Assembly (NCBI GenBank): GCA_947311565.1
Contig: CAMZLH010000037.1
Coordinates: forward strand, 1 to 58,875
DNA length: 58,875 bases
Direction: 5' to 3'
Source of the DNA: an uncultured Nitratifractor sp.
GTDB lineage: Bacteria > Campylobacterota > Campylobacteria > Campylobacterales > Sulfurovaceae
The translations under genes and the position numbers were made by a program. A model generated the notes under the pieces. That model searched no databases and had not been told where the DNA came from. It saw only the letters and a program-made list of their open reading frames with translations. Of the stretch, positions 8,810 through 17,994 are shown in pieces (positions within the stretch are counted from its first letter, which is position 1; each line of letters opens with the position of its first letter).

Positions 8810-10600
8810 ATGTGCTCTATTTTTGGTATTTTAGGAAGTAACCAAGAGAGAGCAATTGATGCTTTTAATACTTTAAGTCATAGAGGAGAAGATGGCTCTA
8901 AAATATTAAAAGGTAATAACTACTTTTTCGGTTCTCATAGATTAGCAATTGAGTCTATTGGAGAGAATCAAAATCAGCCACTAGAAGATGGTGACTACAT
9001 AGCCATATTTAACGGCGAAATATATAACTATAGAGATTTAATAAACAAATATAAACTGAATGCAAGCGATGAGATAGAGACTATATTAGAGCTTTTTGTT
9101 GCCAAATATAATTTAAATAAACTTCTAAAAGGTATGTATGCAATTGCAATATATAGCAAAAGTAGTGGTAGGCTTTGGCTATATAGAGATTTAGTTGGTA
9201 AAAAACCACTATATTGGACTATTCACGATAATAATTTTTACTTTGCTAGTGAGATTAAAGCTATTAATAAAATTACAAATTTTAGACTAGATAAAAGAGC
9301 TCTGCATCACTACTTAGGGTATGGTACAACAGTAGCACCTACTACAATACAAAAAGATATATATAAAGTTCCTCCATCCTCTAGACTCTATTTTAATGGT
9401 AATAGTGTAGAGCTTGAGAGTAGCGATGGATTACTAGATTTAAAAATAGATATTAAAACCAAAATAGAAGCCGCAGCTAAACTAGAAGTTAAGCTTAAAA
9501 GTGCTGTAGATCTTCGTATACCTAAAGGGATAAAGTGGGGAGTACTATTAAGTGGTGGTCTAGACTCATCATTAGTAGCTGCTTTATCTAACAGATGCAC
9601 AAAGGAGAGAATAAACCTATTCTCTATTGGATATGAAGGTTATTCAAATTATGATGAACGAATCTTTGCTAAAGAGGTATCTAAACATTTAGATGCAAAC
9701 TTCTACTCTTTTAACTTTACTAAAGATGATTTTTTTAACACATTAGATGAGATGCTACAAGTAATAGATGATCCAATAGGCGACCCTGCACAGATACCAC
9801 TATACTTTTTAATAAAAAAAGCTAAAGAGCAAGGAGTAAAAGTTCTCTTAAGTGGAGATGGCAGCGATGAACTATTTTTAGGATACAGAACATATAAAGA
9901 GTATCTAATGATGGAGAGAGTAAAAGAGTTACCATATGCAAACTGGCTTAAAAATAATCTACGCTCAAATTTTTCACAAAATAAAGAGTGGGAGTGGTAT
10001 AAAAGAGCTCTACAAAAAGAGGTAGTATTTAGATCTAGTGCAGAGATATATACAGATAGACAATTAAATCTACTGCTCAGACTACAAGCAAAAGATGGCA
10101 CAAATTTTAAACCACTAAGCAGATACTGGAAAACTTTTGAAGATAGCAATAGAGATATTATTGATTGGTACAGCTACTGTGATCTTAAAGTTCAATTAGC
10201 AGAGTTTTTTTTAACTAAAATAGATAGAGTAAGTATGGCAAATGGTGTAGAAGTAAGAAGTCCATTTATAGATAGTGAGATAGTGAAGCTAGCATTTACT
10301 ATAGATAGCTCAATCAGATTTAATCCCACTTCTGTAAAAGATATTGTTAAAGAGGTAGCAAAAAACTATCTACCCTCTACAATAATCACTAGAAAGAAAA
10401 AAGGTCTAAACTACCCATTTATAGAGTGGATATTAGAAGAAGATGGCATAGATACAATTTTTAAAGCCAACAAAGAGTTTAGAATATTTAAAGATGAACA
10501 CTTAAAATATCTAAGCCAAAAAGCTAAAAGTGGAAAGTTTAAACAACATCTATTCCCTCTTTATATATTATCTAGATGGCTACTTAATAGCTCTAGCTAA
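8810..10600 (+). CDS. asnB: Asparagine synthase (glutamine-hydrolysing)
   Basis: 596 residues. It converts aspartate and ATP to asparagine using glutamine-derived ammonia. The class II glutaminase domain starts at Cys2 (MCSIFGI), with SHRGEDG and FNGEIYNY following. The synthetase domain has the pyrophosphate loop SGGLDSS near 248 and LLSGDGSDELFLGY near 345. MANGVEVRSPF near 478 is a further family block. The start is ATG at 8810, 3 bp after the preceding gene. Its last 21 bases overlap the end of the convergent mqnA gene. asnB relatives also amidate cell-wall or surface compounds, but nothing in the neighbourhood suggests that here. Confidence 0.93.
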   Translation: MCSIFGILGSNQERAIDAFNTLSHRGEDGSKILKGNNYFFGSHRLAIESIGENQNQPLEDGDYIAIFNGEIYNYRDLINKYKLNASDEIETILELFVAKYNLNKLLKGMYAIAIYSKSSGRLWLYRDLVGKKPLYWTIHDNNFYFASEIKAINKITNFRLDKRALHHYLGYGTTVAPTTIQKDIYKVPPSSRLYFNGNSVELESSDGLLDLKIDIKTKIEAAAKLEVKLKSAVDLRIPKGIKWGVLLSGGLDSSLVAALSNRCTKERINLFSIGYEGYSNYDERIFAKEVSKHLDANFYSFNFTKDDFFNTLDEMLQVIDDPIGDPAQIPLYFLIKKAKEQGVKVLLSGDGSDELFLGYRTYKEYLMMERVKELPYANWLKNNLRSNFSQNKEWEWYKRALQKEVVFRSSAEIYTDRQLNLLLRLQAKDGTNFKPLSRYWKTFEDSNRDIIDWYSYCDLKVQLAEFFLTKIDRVSMANGVEVRSPFIDSEIVKLAFTIDSSIRFNPTSVKDIVKEVAKNYLPSTIITRKKKGLNYPFIEWILEEDGIDTIFKANKEFRIFKDEHLKYLSQKAKSGKFKQHLFPLYILSRWLLNSSS

Positions 10601-11236
10601 CTTTAAAAACTTATTTAACGATCTAAGCTCTTTATAGTCTATCTTGTAACTTATATATGTTAGATACCACTTAAGCTCTTTTATTGATATACCTTTTTTA
10701 TAAGCCTCTTTTTTTAAATAGTAGTATGGTATTTTTTGAGAGTATGGATTAAACTTTTTTGCTAACTTTTGAACTACCCTATTTTTTTTATTAAAACATA
10801 GCCTTGCAAATACAAATGGTAAGTCATACCTCTTTTTCCACTCTAAAGATAGATCTTTAAAACTACTATCTCTATTATTAAGGTAATATTTCAAAGCTTT
10901 ATCACCAATTGTAACCTCTCCTTTAATATTAAGTATAGTTGAGAGTGCATTAGATGTATCAGATTCAGAATCAAACATCTGTTCATTAGGTAGTACTAGC
11001 ACACTATATACAGCACCATTTGCAATAATTCCTAAATTAGTACACTTTTTATTAGAACTTTTAATACTAGATATAAAAGCTGCATCTACAACTCTTTTTT
11101 TAAATTTAACATTAATAGAGCTAGGAGCATCTTTTTTATAGTTTATAATCTGTTTTTGCTGGCTACTCTTTAAAGCTTTTTTAAGATATAGTTGAAACGG
11201 CAGTAGATTTAAGTAAGATATAGAGCCAAATATCAC
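10580..11236 (-). CDS. mqnA: Chorismate dehydratase MqnA (futalosine menaquinone pathway)
   Basis: 218 residues. MqnA removes water from chorismate to give 3-enolpyruvyl-benzoate, the first step of the futalosine route to menaquinone used by Campylobacterota. The start FGSISYLNLLPFQLYLKK matches the family's signature opening, and the periplasmic-binding-protein-like fold continues with VDAAFISSI and a GDKALKYYL block. GTG start at 11236, with AAGGA 5 nt upstream. The sequence is Lys-rich and diverged (KKR, KKK clusters) but complete. It ends inside asnB on the opposite strand. Confidence 0.82.
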   Translation of the reverse strand: MIFGSISYLNLLPFQLYLKKALKSSQQKQIINYKKDAPSSINVKFKKRVVDAAFISSIKSSNKKCTNLGIIANGAVYSVLVLPNEQMFDSESDTSNALSTILNIKGEVTIGDKALKYYLNNRDSSFKDLSLEWKKRYDLPFVFARLCFNKKNRVVQKLAKKFNPYSQKIPYYYLKKEAYKKGISIKELKWYLTYISYKIDYKELRSLNKFLKLARAIK

Positions 11237-11559
11237 TTTTGTCCTTTTTGAGTAAATTTTATCATCTAACTTTATGATAATTGCTTAAGAGTGAAGATTT
11301 TTCCGCACTTTGAATTTTAATATTAATTAATTTAAAGAACAGAAATTATTGAATTAAGCTATATAATTTTGCCACTTTATGAATTATTTAGATACTTTAA
11401 GATCAAAAATTTAAAAATGACACTATTTTTTTATCTGATTATATCGTAATGAATAAAAATTTAGTAAAAAAGTAACACAATATATGACAAATTGACATAT
11501 ATTTTATTTATATTAAAAAATAATAATCTACTTTTAAGATTTAATAAAGAATATGCTTA

Positions 11560-11565
11560 TATAAT
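11560..11565 (+). promoter_or_regulatory. Probable -10 element for the moaD operon
   Basis: TATAAT 41 bp upstream of the moaD ATG. The expected transcript start is near 11572. A TTGACA at 11492-11497 is too far upstream to pair with it. Confidence 0.5.
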
Positions 11566-11605
11566 TAACTCAATAAAAAAAATGTTTGATAAAAAAAGTG
11601 GTAAA

Positions 11606-11827
11606 ATGATTAAAATTGAATTTTTGGGTCCAATAGATTTTGATACAATTGAGTTAGATATTAAAAATCTACAAGAGCTATCAGATTTTATGTTAAATAA
11701 TGAGACGCTAAAAGAGTGGGTAGAGATATCTGCTGTTGCAGTTAATGATAATCTTTTAAGTAGTAGAGATTATGAGTTAAAAAGTGGTGATAGAGTCTCT
11801 ATTCTACCACCCGTTTGTGGAGGATAA
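11606..11827 (+). CDS. moaD: Molybdopterin synthase small subunit MoaD
   Basis: 73 residues from ATG 11606, the normal MoaD length. A longer reading frame back to 11492 adds a tail unlike the family and lacks a ribosome binding site. Ubiquitin-like fold (MIKIEFLGPI at the start, SGDRVSILPPVCGG at the end). The C-terminal Gly-Gly is the residue pair that is adenylated and made into a thiocarboxylate to carry sulfur to precursor Z. It pairs with MoaE, the next gene. First gene of moaD-moaE-moeA-regulator. Confidence 0.88.
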   Translation: MIKIEFLGPIDFDTIELDIKNLQELSDFMLNNETLKEWVEISAVAVNDNLLSSRDYELKSGDRVSILPPVCGG

Positions 11828-11829
11828 AA

Positions 11830-12273
11830 GTGGAGTTATATAAAAGTGCATTAAATGCCGAAGAGATTACTAATAGATGGTATAGAGATATACTCTCTTT
11901 AAATCATGGCGCATTTATAACTTTTACTGGTGTAATTAGAGCTGAAAACAATATAGAAGCTCTAAGTTTTGATATTTATGAACCAATACTTAAAAGTTGG
12001 TTTCAATCTTGGCAACAAAAAGCAGAAAAAAGAGGTGCAAAAGTTATGATGGCTCATGCTATTGGAGATATCAAAATTGGGGAGAGCTCTTATATATCTG
12101 CTGTATCTTCATCTAAAAGAAGGGTCGCTTTAGAGCTTATAGATGAGTTTGTAGAGGACTTTAAAGCAAACGCACCAATTTGGAAATATGATGTAATAGA
12201 TAGTAAACGAGTTTATGCTAAAGATAGAAGCACACCAATGAAAAATGCAGGAGTATTAAGTGAGGGTATATAA
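11830..12273 (+). CDS. moaE: Molybdopterin synthase catalytic subunit MoaE
   Basis: 147 residues from GTG 11830, chosen because GGAGG at 11819-11823 lies 6 nt upstream; a TTG at 11815 would put that site inside the gene. MoaE joins two sulfurs from MoaD to precursor Z, giving molybdopterin. Family features are GAFITFTGVIR near 30-40, MAHAIGDIKIGESS near 73-86, VSSSKRR near 92, and the C-terminal PIWKYD with catalytic lysine context. The end of the gene abuts moeA (stop TAA followed at once by ATG). The ribosome binding site is made of the moaD Gly-Gly codons, so the two subunits are probably translated in step. Confidence 0.92.
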   Translation: MELYKSALNAEEITNRWYRDILSLNHGAFITFTGVIRAENNIEALSFDIYEPILKSWFQSWQQKAEKRGAKVMMAHAIGDIKIGESSYISAVSSSKRRVALELIDEFVEDFKANAPIWKYDVIDSKRVYAKDRSTPMKNAGVLSEGI

Positions 12274-13494
12274 ATGATAAGCTACGAAGAGTCAATAGAT
12301 ATTATAAACTCTACTAATATAGAGCCAAAGAGAAGTATATCTCTACCTCTAATGGACTCTTTAGGTATGTACCTAAGTGAAGATATAATAGCAGACTATA
12401 ACTCTCCAGAGTATCCTACCTCTGCAATGGATGGCTATGCAATATACTTTGACGATCAAGCAGTAAGCGAGTTAAAAGTTGCAGCGATAAATCCTGCTGG
12501 TGCAGATGAAGTTCCAACTCTAATTCATGGTAAAGCGATTAAAACATATACTGGTTCACTTATGCCAAAAGGTAGCGACACTTTAATACCAATAGAGAAT
12601 GTTACATATAAGAATGAAATTATAAAAATAGATAAAGAGGTACCATTTGGATTTAGCGTTAGAGAAGTTGGAGAGAACTTTAAAAAAGGCGAAACCCTAA
12701 TAAGTAAAGGGACAAAGATCGGTTTTGCAGAGATTGCAGTATTAGCCTCTTTAAATTATGTAGATGTAAATGTCTATCAAAAAGCTGTTGTTTCAATACT
12801 AGCAACAGGAAGTGAGCTTCTAGAGCTAGGAGAAGAGCAGACAAAACAGAGCCAAATCAGAAGTTCAAACAACTACACAATAGAAGCTATTGTTAAAGAG
12901 AACTCAGCCCAAGCAGTTAATCTTGGTTGCTTTGGAGATAATATAGATGAGCTAAAAGAGGCTTTTAAGAGTGCTTTAGATAGTTCAGATATTGTAATTA
13001 GTACGGGTGGAGTTAGTGTTGGAGATTTCGATTTTGTAAAAGATATAGTTAAAGATAGCTTAGGTGCAGAGTTACTATTTCAAGGGGTAGTTATTAAACC
13101 AGGGCAACATATCATGGTTGCAAAGGTTGATAATAAGATGATAATTGCGCTACCTGGTTTTGCATATTCATCTACTGTAACTGCATTAGTATATCTTTTA
13201 CCCCTAATATATAAATATTATGGTGTTAATTACACAATGCCAATATTTAAGGCTACACTAGATGAGGAATATATTAAAAAAAGTAATAAACAGGAGTTTA
13301 CACCATGCAATATAAACTTAACAAATGGAGAGATACACGTTGACTTTAATGGTAAAAAGAGTGGCACTAGTGCTATTATGACCAATATGCTTGGTGACAC
13401 GGCGCTTTGCTTAAGTTCTATAAATGGAGGGAACTTAAGCAAAGGTGAGTCTATAGATACATATCTATTTAATTTGAATTTAACTCAAAATTAG
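12274..13494 (+). CDS. moeA: Molybdopterin molybdenumtransferase MoeA
   Basis: 406 residues. MoeA inserts molybdate into adenylylated molybdopterin. Motifs in order are SAMDGYAI near 50, TGSLMPKGSDTLIPIE near 90, VSILATGSELLE near 172 and STGGVSVGDFDFV near 246 (the MPT-binding MogA-like domain), then PGFAYSS. ATG at 12274 directly follows the moaE stop. The cofactor would serve enzymes such as periplasmic nitrate reductase, which would fit the denitrification genes further right; no molybdoenzyme is encoded in the window. Confidence 0.94.
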   Translation: MISYEESIDIINSTNIEPKRSISLPLMDSLGMYLSEDIIADYNSPEYPTSAMDGYAIYFDDQAVSELKVAAINPAGADEVPTLIHGKAIKTYTGSLMPKGSDTLIPIENVTYKNEIIKIDKEVPFGFSVREVGENFKKGETLISKGTKIGFAEIAVLASLNYVDVNVYQKAVVSILATGSELLELGEEQTKQSQIRSSNNYTIEAIVKENSAQAVNLGCFGDNIDELKEAFKSALDSSDIVISTGGVSVGDFDFVKDIVKDSLGAELLFQGVVIKPGQHIMVAKVDNKMIIALPGFAYSSTVTALVYLLPLIYKYYGVNYTMPIFKATLDEEYIKKSNKQEFTPCNINLTNGEIHVDFNGKKSGTSAIMTNMLGDTALCLSSINGGNLSKGESIDTYLFNLNLTQN

Positions 13495-13509
13495 GGAAGG
13501 AGTAGAGTT

Positions 13510-14181
13510 ATGAATGCATTTAACGAAATAATAGAGAAGATTAAAGATGTAATCTCAAACGAGAGCGATACAGGAAAAGTATTTGACAAAGATGTAGCTG
13601 CGGAATTAAATATTTCACAAGCTACATTTGCAACAATGAAAAAAAGAGGTGCAGTACCATATAAAGAGCTATTAGAGTTTTGTGCAAGAAGAAAATTAAG
13701 TATAAATTGGCTATTTTTTGACCAATCTGCAGGAATGCTAGTTGAAGAGACTGAAAAATTCTTTAGAGTTAAATATTTTAGTAGTGTTAGAGCAAGTGCA
13801 GGTGGTGGTGCAGATAATATTGATGAAAATTATGAAGAGATTACAATAGATAGAAAAATTATTGGTAGTTTCTTTCCGAAAATATCTAACGATGATATAC
13901 ATACTAAAAATATTGAGGCAATTCATGTAGATGGAGAGTCTATGGAACCAACGCTTAAGAATGGTTCAATTGTATTTGTAGATAGAGAAAAAAATATTAT
14001 CTGTAAAGATGGAATATTTATTGTATCAACACCAGGTGGATTATTTATAAAAAGATTAAATAGAAAAGTAGATGGTTCAATAGAGCTAATTTCAGATAAT
14101 AAACTATACTCTCCAGAGGTTCTAGCACCAGATGAAGTACAAATTTTAGGAAAAGTAGTAGGAGGAGTAGAGAGACTATAA
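13510..14181 (+). CDS. S24-family (LexA/CI-like) self-cleaving transcriptional regulator
   Basis: 223 residues. Residues 1-70 form a helix-turn-helix domain of the phage CI repressor type (DVAAELNISQATFATMKKRG, then a helix with LLEFCARRKLSINWLFF). Residues 90-223 are an S24 peptidase domain with Ser144 in VDGESMEPTLKNG and Lys181 in GGLFIKRL, 37 residues apart as in LexA, plus a candidate Ala97-Gly98 cleavage bond in VRASAGGG. This suggests a repressor inactivated by RecA-stimulated self-cleavage or by another stress. A strong GGAAGGAG precedes the ATG. It is 15 bp after moeA on the same strand, so likely in the molybdenum cofactor transcript. The targets are not known. Confidence 0.85.
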   Translation: MNAFNEIIEKIKDVISNESDTGKVFDKDVAAELNISQATFATMKKRGAVPYKELLEFCARRKLSINWLFFDQSAGMLVEETEKFFRVKYFSSVRASAGGGADNIDENYEEITIDRKIIGSFFPKISNDDIHTKNIEAIHVDGESMEPTLKNGSIVFVDREKNIICKDGIFIVSTPGGLFIKRLNRKVDGSIELISDNKLYSPEVLAPDEVQILGKVVGGVERL

Positions 14182-14230
14182 CTCTCTTTCTAACCCTAAC
14201 AACATATCTTAAAATAGAAAATATATACAA

Positions 14231-16456
14231 TTAAAACTTAACTACTGTTGCTCCAAAGTTACCTTTAGCTCTCTCATAATCTTTAACTCTTGGATGTTTT
14301 TTAAGTAAATCTGTTATTACTTTAGATAATACTCCACTTCCAGTTCCGTGAATTATCTCTATCTCATTAAATCCATGTATTAAGGCATCTGAAATAAACT
14401 TCTGTGTCTCCTCTATCGCTTCATCGGCTCTATAACCTAATAGCTTTAGTGTCATTTTGCTATTTTTAGGTTTAGAGACTGAAATATTTACTCTAGTAGC
14501 TGGTTTTTTTAGCTTTTTGTTCTCTGCAAACTCTTTTAACTCTCTCTTTGGAACTCGCATTTTCATGCCATCTAGATCTATCATTGCCTCTTTAGACTTT
14601 AAGCTAATAACTTTTGCCCTTTTGCCCCTATATTTTACAATATCTCCAATTTTAAGATCTCTTACTACAATATCATCTTTAAGCTCTTTTTGATTCTTTT
14701 TTAGTTTATGTGCTTCATTTATTAAGCGTCTTGCTTCTGGATTATCTGCTTTTTTTAGTGCAATTTGTAACTTTTTTAAAGAACTTTGATAGCTCTGCTC
14801 TAATTTAAATAATCGCTCTTTATACTCTTTATCTAGCAACTCTCTCTTATGCTCTAACTTTTTTGTTAAAATTTCTGCACTCTTAACCTTATTATCTATC
14901 TCCTCTAGCTTTTTTTGCATCTCTATCTCTAACATAGTAGAGCGCTCTATAAGAGAGGATATTCTCTCTTTATCATCTCCTAAAGCCTCTTTAGCTTTAT
15001 CTATTATCTCTTTGTTAACACCATATCTATATGCTGTCTCAAATGCGTAACTATTACCTATTGTACCACTTAAATATCGATATGTAGGTTTTTGTAGCTC
15101 TTCATTAAATAGTGCTGCAATTAGCTCTACATCTCTATTGCTAGCCATTAAAGAGGCTAACTTTTTATGGTGTGTTGTTACTATAAAATATAGCCCCTTA
15201 TTGCTAAGCTCCTCTAGAAGCACCCTAAAAAGTGCTGCTGCTTCATCGGCATCGGTTCCAAGCTCTATCTCATCTACCCCTACTATTGCATCTTTATAGT
15301 TAAATAGTCTATTAAACTCTTTTACTCGACCAGCAAATGTAGATATATCGTTCTTTACAGATTGTGGGTCATCTAATATAACCTCTATATTATCAAAACT
15401 TCCAACCTCTGTTTTATTTGGATTACACTTAAAAGGAATTAAATATCTACTCATAAATATAGAGCTTAAAATAGACTTTAAAAGCATAGTCTTACCACCA
15501 GCATTTACACCTGTAACTAAAACTATTTTACTCTTAAAATCTATATCTATGGGTACTACATCTTTAATTGCAGGGTGTGCGAACTCACATAAAACTATAT
15601 TTTTATTATTTGTTGGCAAAATTAAATTAAAATCTGAACTCTTTAAAAAAAGTGCTCTTGCAAAGTAGTGATCAACCCTATCAAACTCTCTATTTAAAAA
15701 ACTAAAAAATCTCCACCATTTACTATATATAAGCGAAAACTCTTTAGCATATCTTTGGTATATCTCTTGCTCTCTATCTATAAGAGAACTTACCCTTTTT
15801 TTAATCTGATCTAACGAATCTGGAACAATATAGAAATAGCCTGCACTACTACGCCCAATTACACTAGCTTTAATAGCTCTACTAAAACCACCACGAACTA
15901 AAAGTGACTCTTGCCCATAATATAAGTGTATCTGTGAATCTATAAGATACTCTTTTAATGAACTAGATCTTAAAACTGATGCAAGTTTATCTTTTTGCTC
16001 TTGTCTTACCCTATTTAAAGCCAACTCTATATCGTACAGTTCTGGCTCTTTTTGGCTATCTATTAAGCCTTGATCATTAAAATAACTAAGTGTCTCCGAT
16101 ACTTCACTTGGTATCTCTATATTTTCAATAAGTTTTTGCCAAATTATAGGTAAACTCTGCGCTCTTAATCTATTAAAAAACTCTAACTGCTTAACAAAAA
16201 GATATAGCTGCTCTAACGATAATGTAGCACCCTTAGAGAGCCTATTGATCTGCTCATCCATGCGAGGAAGCTCTGGCATCTGTATAAGCTCTACCTCATC
16301 TAGTGCTTCTATATATTTAGCATGTTGCTTACTATCTCCAACTAATACTATGCTCTTCTCTCTAGCAAAAAGTGAGTTTAATCTACCTATATGGTTATCT
16401 AAATCTAGTTTAGTCGATAGCCTCTTTAGTTTATCGTTTGGCCAAATTAAGCTCAA
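14231..16456 (-). CDS. mutS2: Endonuclease MutS2
   Basis: 741 residues. MutS2 has a MutS-like ATPase but no mismatch-recognition domain; it acts on branched DNA or collided ribosomes in studied species. The Walker A motif is TGVNAGGKTMLLKS near 313-326, followed by VGVDEIELGTDADE (Walker B) and an STHHKK-like block. A long Lys/Glu-rich coiled coil spans about 500-600. The C-terminal Smr nuclease domain ends with HGFNEIEIIHGTGSGVL. TTG start with AGGAGAG about 10 nt upstream, one base after the murC stop, so the two are co-transcribed. Confidence 0.93.
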   Translation of the reverse strand: MSLIWPNDKLKRLSTKLDLDNHIGRLNSLFAREKSIVLVGDSKQHAKYIEALDEVELIQMPELPRMDEQINRLSKGATLSLEQLYLFVKQLEFFNRLRAQSLPIIWQKLIENIEIPSEVSETLSYFNDQGLIDSQKEPELYDIELALNRVRQEQKDKLASVLRSSSLKEYLIDSQIHLYYGQESLLVRGGFSRAIKASVIGRSSAGYFYIVPDSLDQIKKRVSSLIDREQEIYQRYAKEFSLIYSKWWRFFSFLNREFDRVDHYFARALFLKSSDFNLILPTNNKNIVLCEFAHPAIKDVVPIDIDFKSKIVLVTGVNAGGKTMLLKSILSSIFMSRYLIPFKCNPNKTEVGSFDNIEVILDDPQSVKNDISTFAGRVKEFNRLFNYKDAIVGVDEIELGTDADEAAALFRVLLEELSNKGLYFIVTTHHKKLASLMASNRDVELIAALFNEELQKPTYRYLSGTIGNSYAFETAYRYGVNKEIIDKAKEALGDDKERISSLIERSTMLEIEMQKKLEEIDNKVKSAEILTKKLEHKRELLDKEYKERLFKLEQSYQSSLKKLQIALKKADNPEARRLINEAHKLKKNQKELKDDIVVRDLKIGDIVKYRGKRAKVISLKSKEAMIDLDGMKMRVPKRELKEFAENKKLKKPATRVNISVSKPKNSKMTLKLLGYRADEAIEETQKFISDALIHGFNEIEIIHGTGSGVLSKVITDLLKKHPRVKDYERAKGNFGATVVKF

Positions 16457-16457
16457 A

Positions 16458-17774
16458 CTACTTCTCTCCTCTAATTTGATAAGTTATATCTCCTGCACCA
16501 AATGCTACAACTAAACCACTACGATAGCTCTTTATAGACTCTGATTTATCATTTAAAATCTTAACAACACCATCTTTCTTGCTAACTTTTTCAGCCATTT
16601 TTAGAGTATATCTAGAGAATGCCCCTTTTAAGTCTATATTAACTTTAACCTCTCCAGCTGCCCATATAGGTAAAATTGTAAGCTCTTCAACACCCTCAAA
16701 GCACTCTACAAAGCCTTGTAGATTATCTATTGTTCTGCTATATTTATGTGGTTGCCAAATAGCATATACTCTATCTATACCTAATAGTTTTGCATACTCA
16801 AATATACCACTAAGTGTTGCTTTAATCTCTGTTGGATGGTGCCCATAGTCGTCAATAACCACTAAATCACTACTCTGTATTACATCAAACCTCTTCTTAA
16901 TACCTCTATATTTTAATAAATTATCTCTAATACACTCTAGCTCTAGTCCAAGCTTTAAAGCTGCAAGTATCGCTAACGATGCATCTAGCGCCATATGAAA
17001 ACCTAAACCATAGACTCTAAACTCTCCATAACTTCTTAATTGAAATTTGGTATATGGTTTAGAGTCTATTAAAACATACTCTACACTACTAATCTCTTTG
17101 CTTGGATAGAGATAGATACTATCTAAGTCATCTTGTGCTTTTAAATACTCATCCTCTCCATTTAATACTCTTATTGTTGCTAACTCTAAAAAACTTCTAT
17201 ATGCTCCATAAAAACGCTCTTCATCATACTCATAGTACTCCATATGCTCTGGCTCTACATTTGTAACAATTGCTAAATGCGGATGTGTATTTAAAAAACT
17301 AGCATCGCTCTCATCTGCCTCAAAGACTACCTCTTTACCATCTGCACTTCTAACATTTGAGCCAAACTCTTTACTTATAGCTCCAATTAATGCATTTGTA
17401 TCTTGCATTATTGAAGATAAAATTGCACTTGTTGTACTCTTACCATGTGCCCCTGCAACAGCATATACAATAGAGTCTTTAAGTATAAATTTAAGAGCCT
17501 CTTTTCTAGATAATAGTTTTAAACCAAGCTCTTTAGCTCTTTTATACTCTGGATTATTTGGTCTAATTACAGCAGAATATATAACAATATCAGCCCCATC
17601 TACTGAATCTTTGTGGTGTGGTATTGTAATATGTGCTCCATAATTTAGTGCCAAATCATCTGTAATCTCACTTTTAGATATATCACTACCACTAATTTTA
17701 TAACCACTATTTACCAAAAATTTTGCCAAAGCAGAGAGTCCAATCCCCCCTATTCCAATAAAATGAATATGCAT
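16458..17774 (-). CDS. murC: UDP-N-acetylmuramate--L-alanine ligase
   Basis: 438 residues. It adds L-alanine to UDP-MurNAc in cytoplasmic peptidoglycan precursor synthesis. The N-terminal Rossmann motif is HFIGIGGIGLSALA, the ATP-binding P-loop is AGAHGKSTTSAIL near 107-119, EADESDASF is near 173, and DDYGHHPTEI near 313 is the MurC-type signature. ATG at 17774 with AAGGAGAA upstream. mutS2 follows with a one-base gap. Confidence 0.96.
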   Translation of the reverse strand: MHIHFIGIGGIGLSALAKFLVNSGYKISGSDISKSEITDDLALNYGAHITIPHHKDSVDGADIVIYSAVIRPNNPEYKRAKELGLKLLSRKEALKFILKDSIVYAVAGAHGKSTTSAILSSIMQDTNALIGAISKEFGSNVRSADGKEVVFEADESDASFLNTHPHLAIVTNVEPEHMEYYEYDEERFYGAYRSFLELATIRVLNGEDEYLKAQDDLDSIYLYPSKEISSVEYVLIDSKPYTKFQLRSYGEFRVYGLGFHMALDASLAILAALKLGLELECIRDNLLKYRGIKKRFDVIQSSDLVVIDDYGHHPTEIKATLSGIFEYAKLLGIDRVYAIWQPHKYSRTIDNLQGFVECFEGVEELTILPIWAAGEVKVNIDLKGAFSRYTLKMAEKVSKKDGVVKILNDKSESIKSYRSGLVVAFGAGDITYQIRGEK

Positions 17775-17910
17775 TATAATTATTCTCCTTCATATCAAAA
17801 CATTTCACTACAATAAATAAGTATATTTTACAAAAATATCTACTCTATATAATCTAAATTATCCATTACAATTACCTTTAATCTCTAATGCATAATCTAA
17901 TTATATATTC

Positions 17911-17949
17911 AAAATAAGAGTTAGATAAAGCTACTCTAACTCTTATTTT
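17911..17949 (-). terminator. Intrinsic terminator after hemB
   Basis: A perfect 15-bp inverted repeat (AAAATAAGAGTTAGA and its complement) encloses a 9-nt loop, 45 bp beyond the hemB stop. The stem ends in UUAUUUU in the minus-strand RNA. Confidence 0.8.
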
Positions 17950-17994
17950 ATAAATATTTTTTATATGTATTATACCAAATAAAATTATAAAAGA

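Noticed and set aside
11480-11503. Inverted-repeat-like TATATGACAAATTGACATATA as a molybdate (ModE) operator
   Set aside because: The symmetry is poor and it does not match the ModE consensus I know. It is probably chance in AT-rich DNA.
11492-11605. Longer N-terminus for moaD starting at a TTG at 11492
   Set aside because: The TTG has no ribosome binding site, the extra 38 residues do not resemble MoaD, and the 73-residue form from 11606 is the family length.
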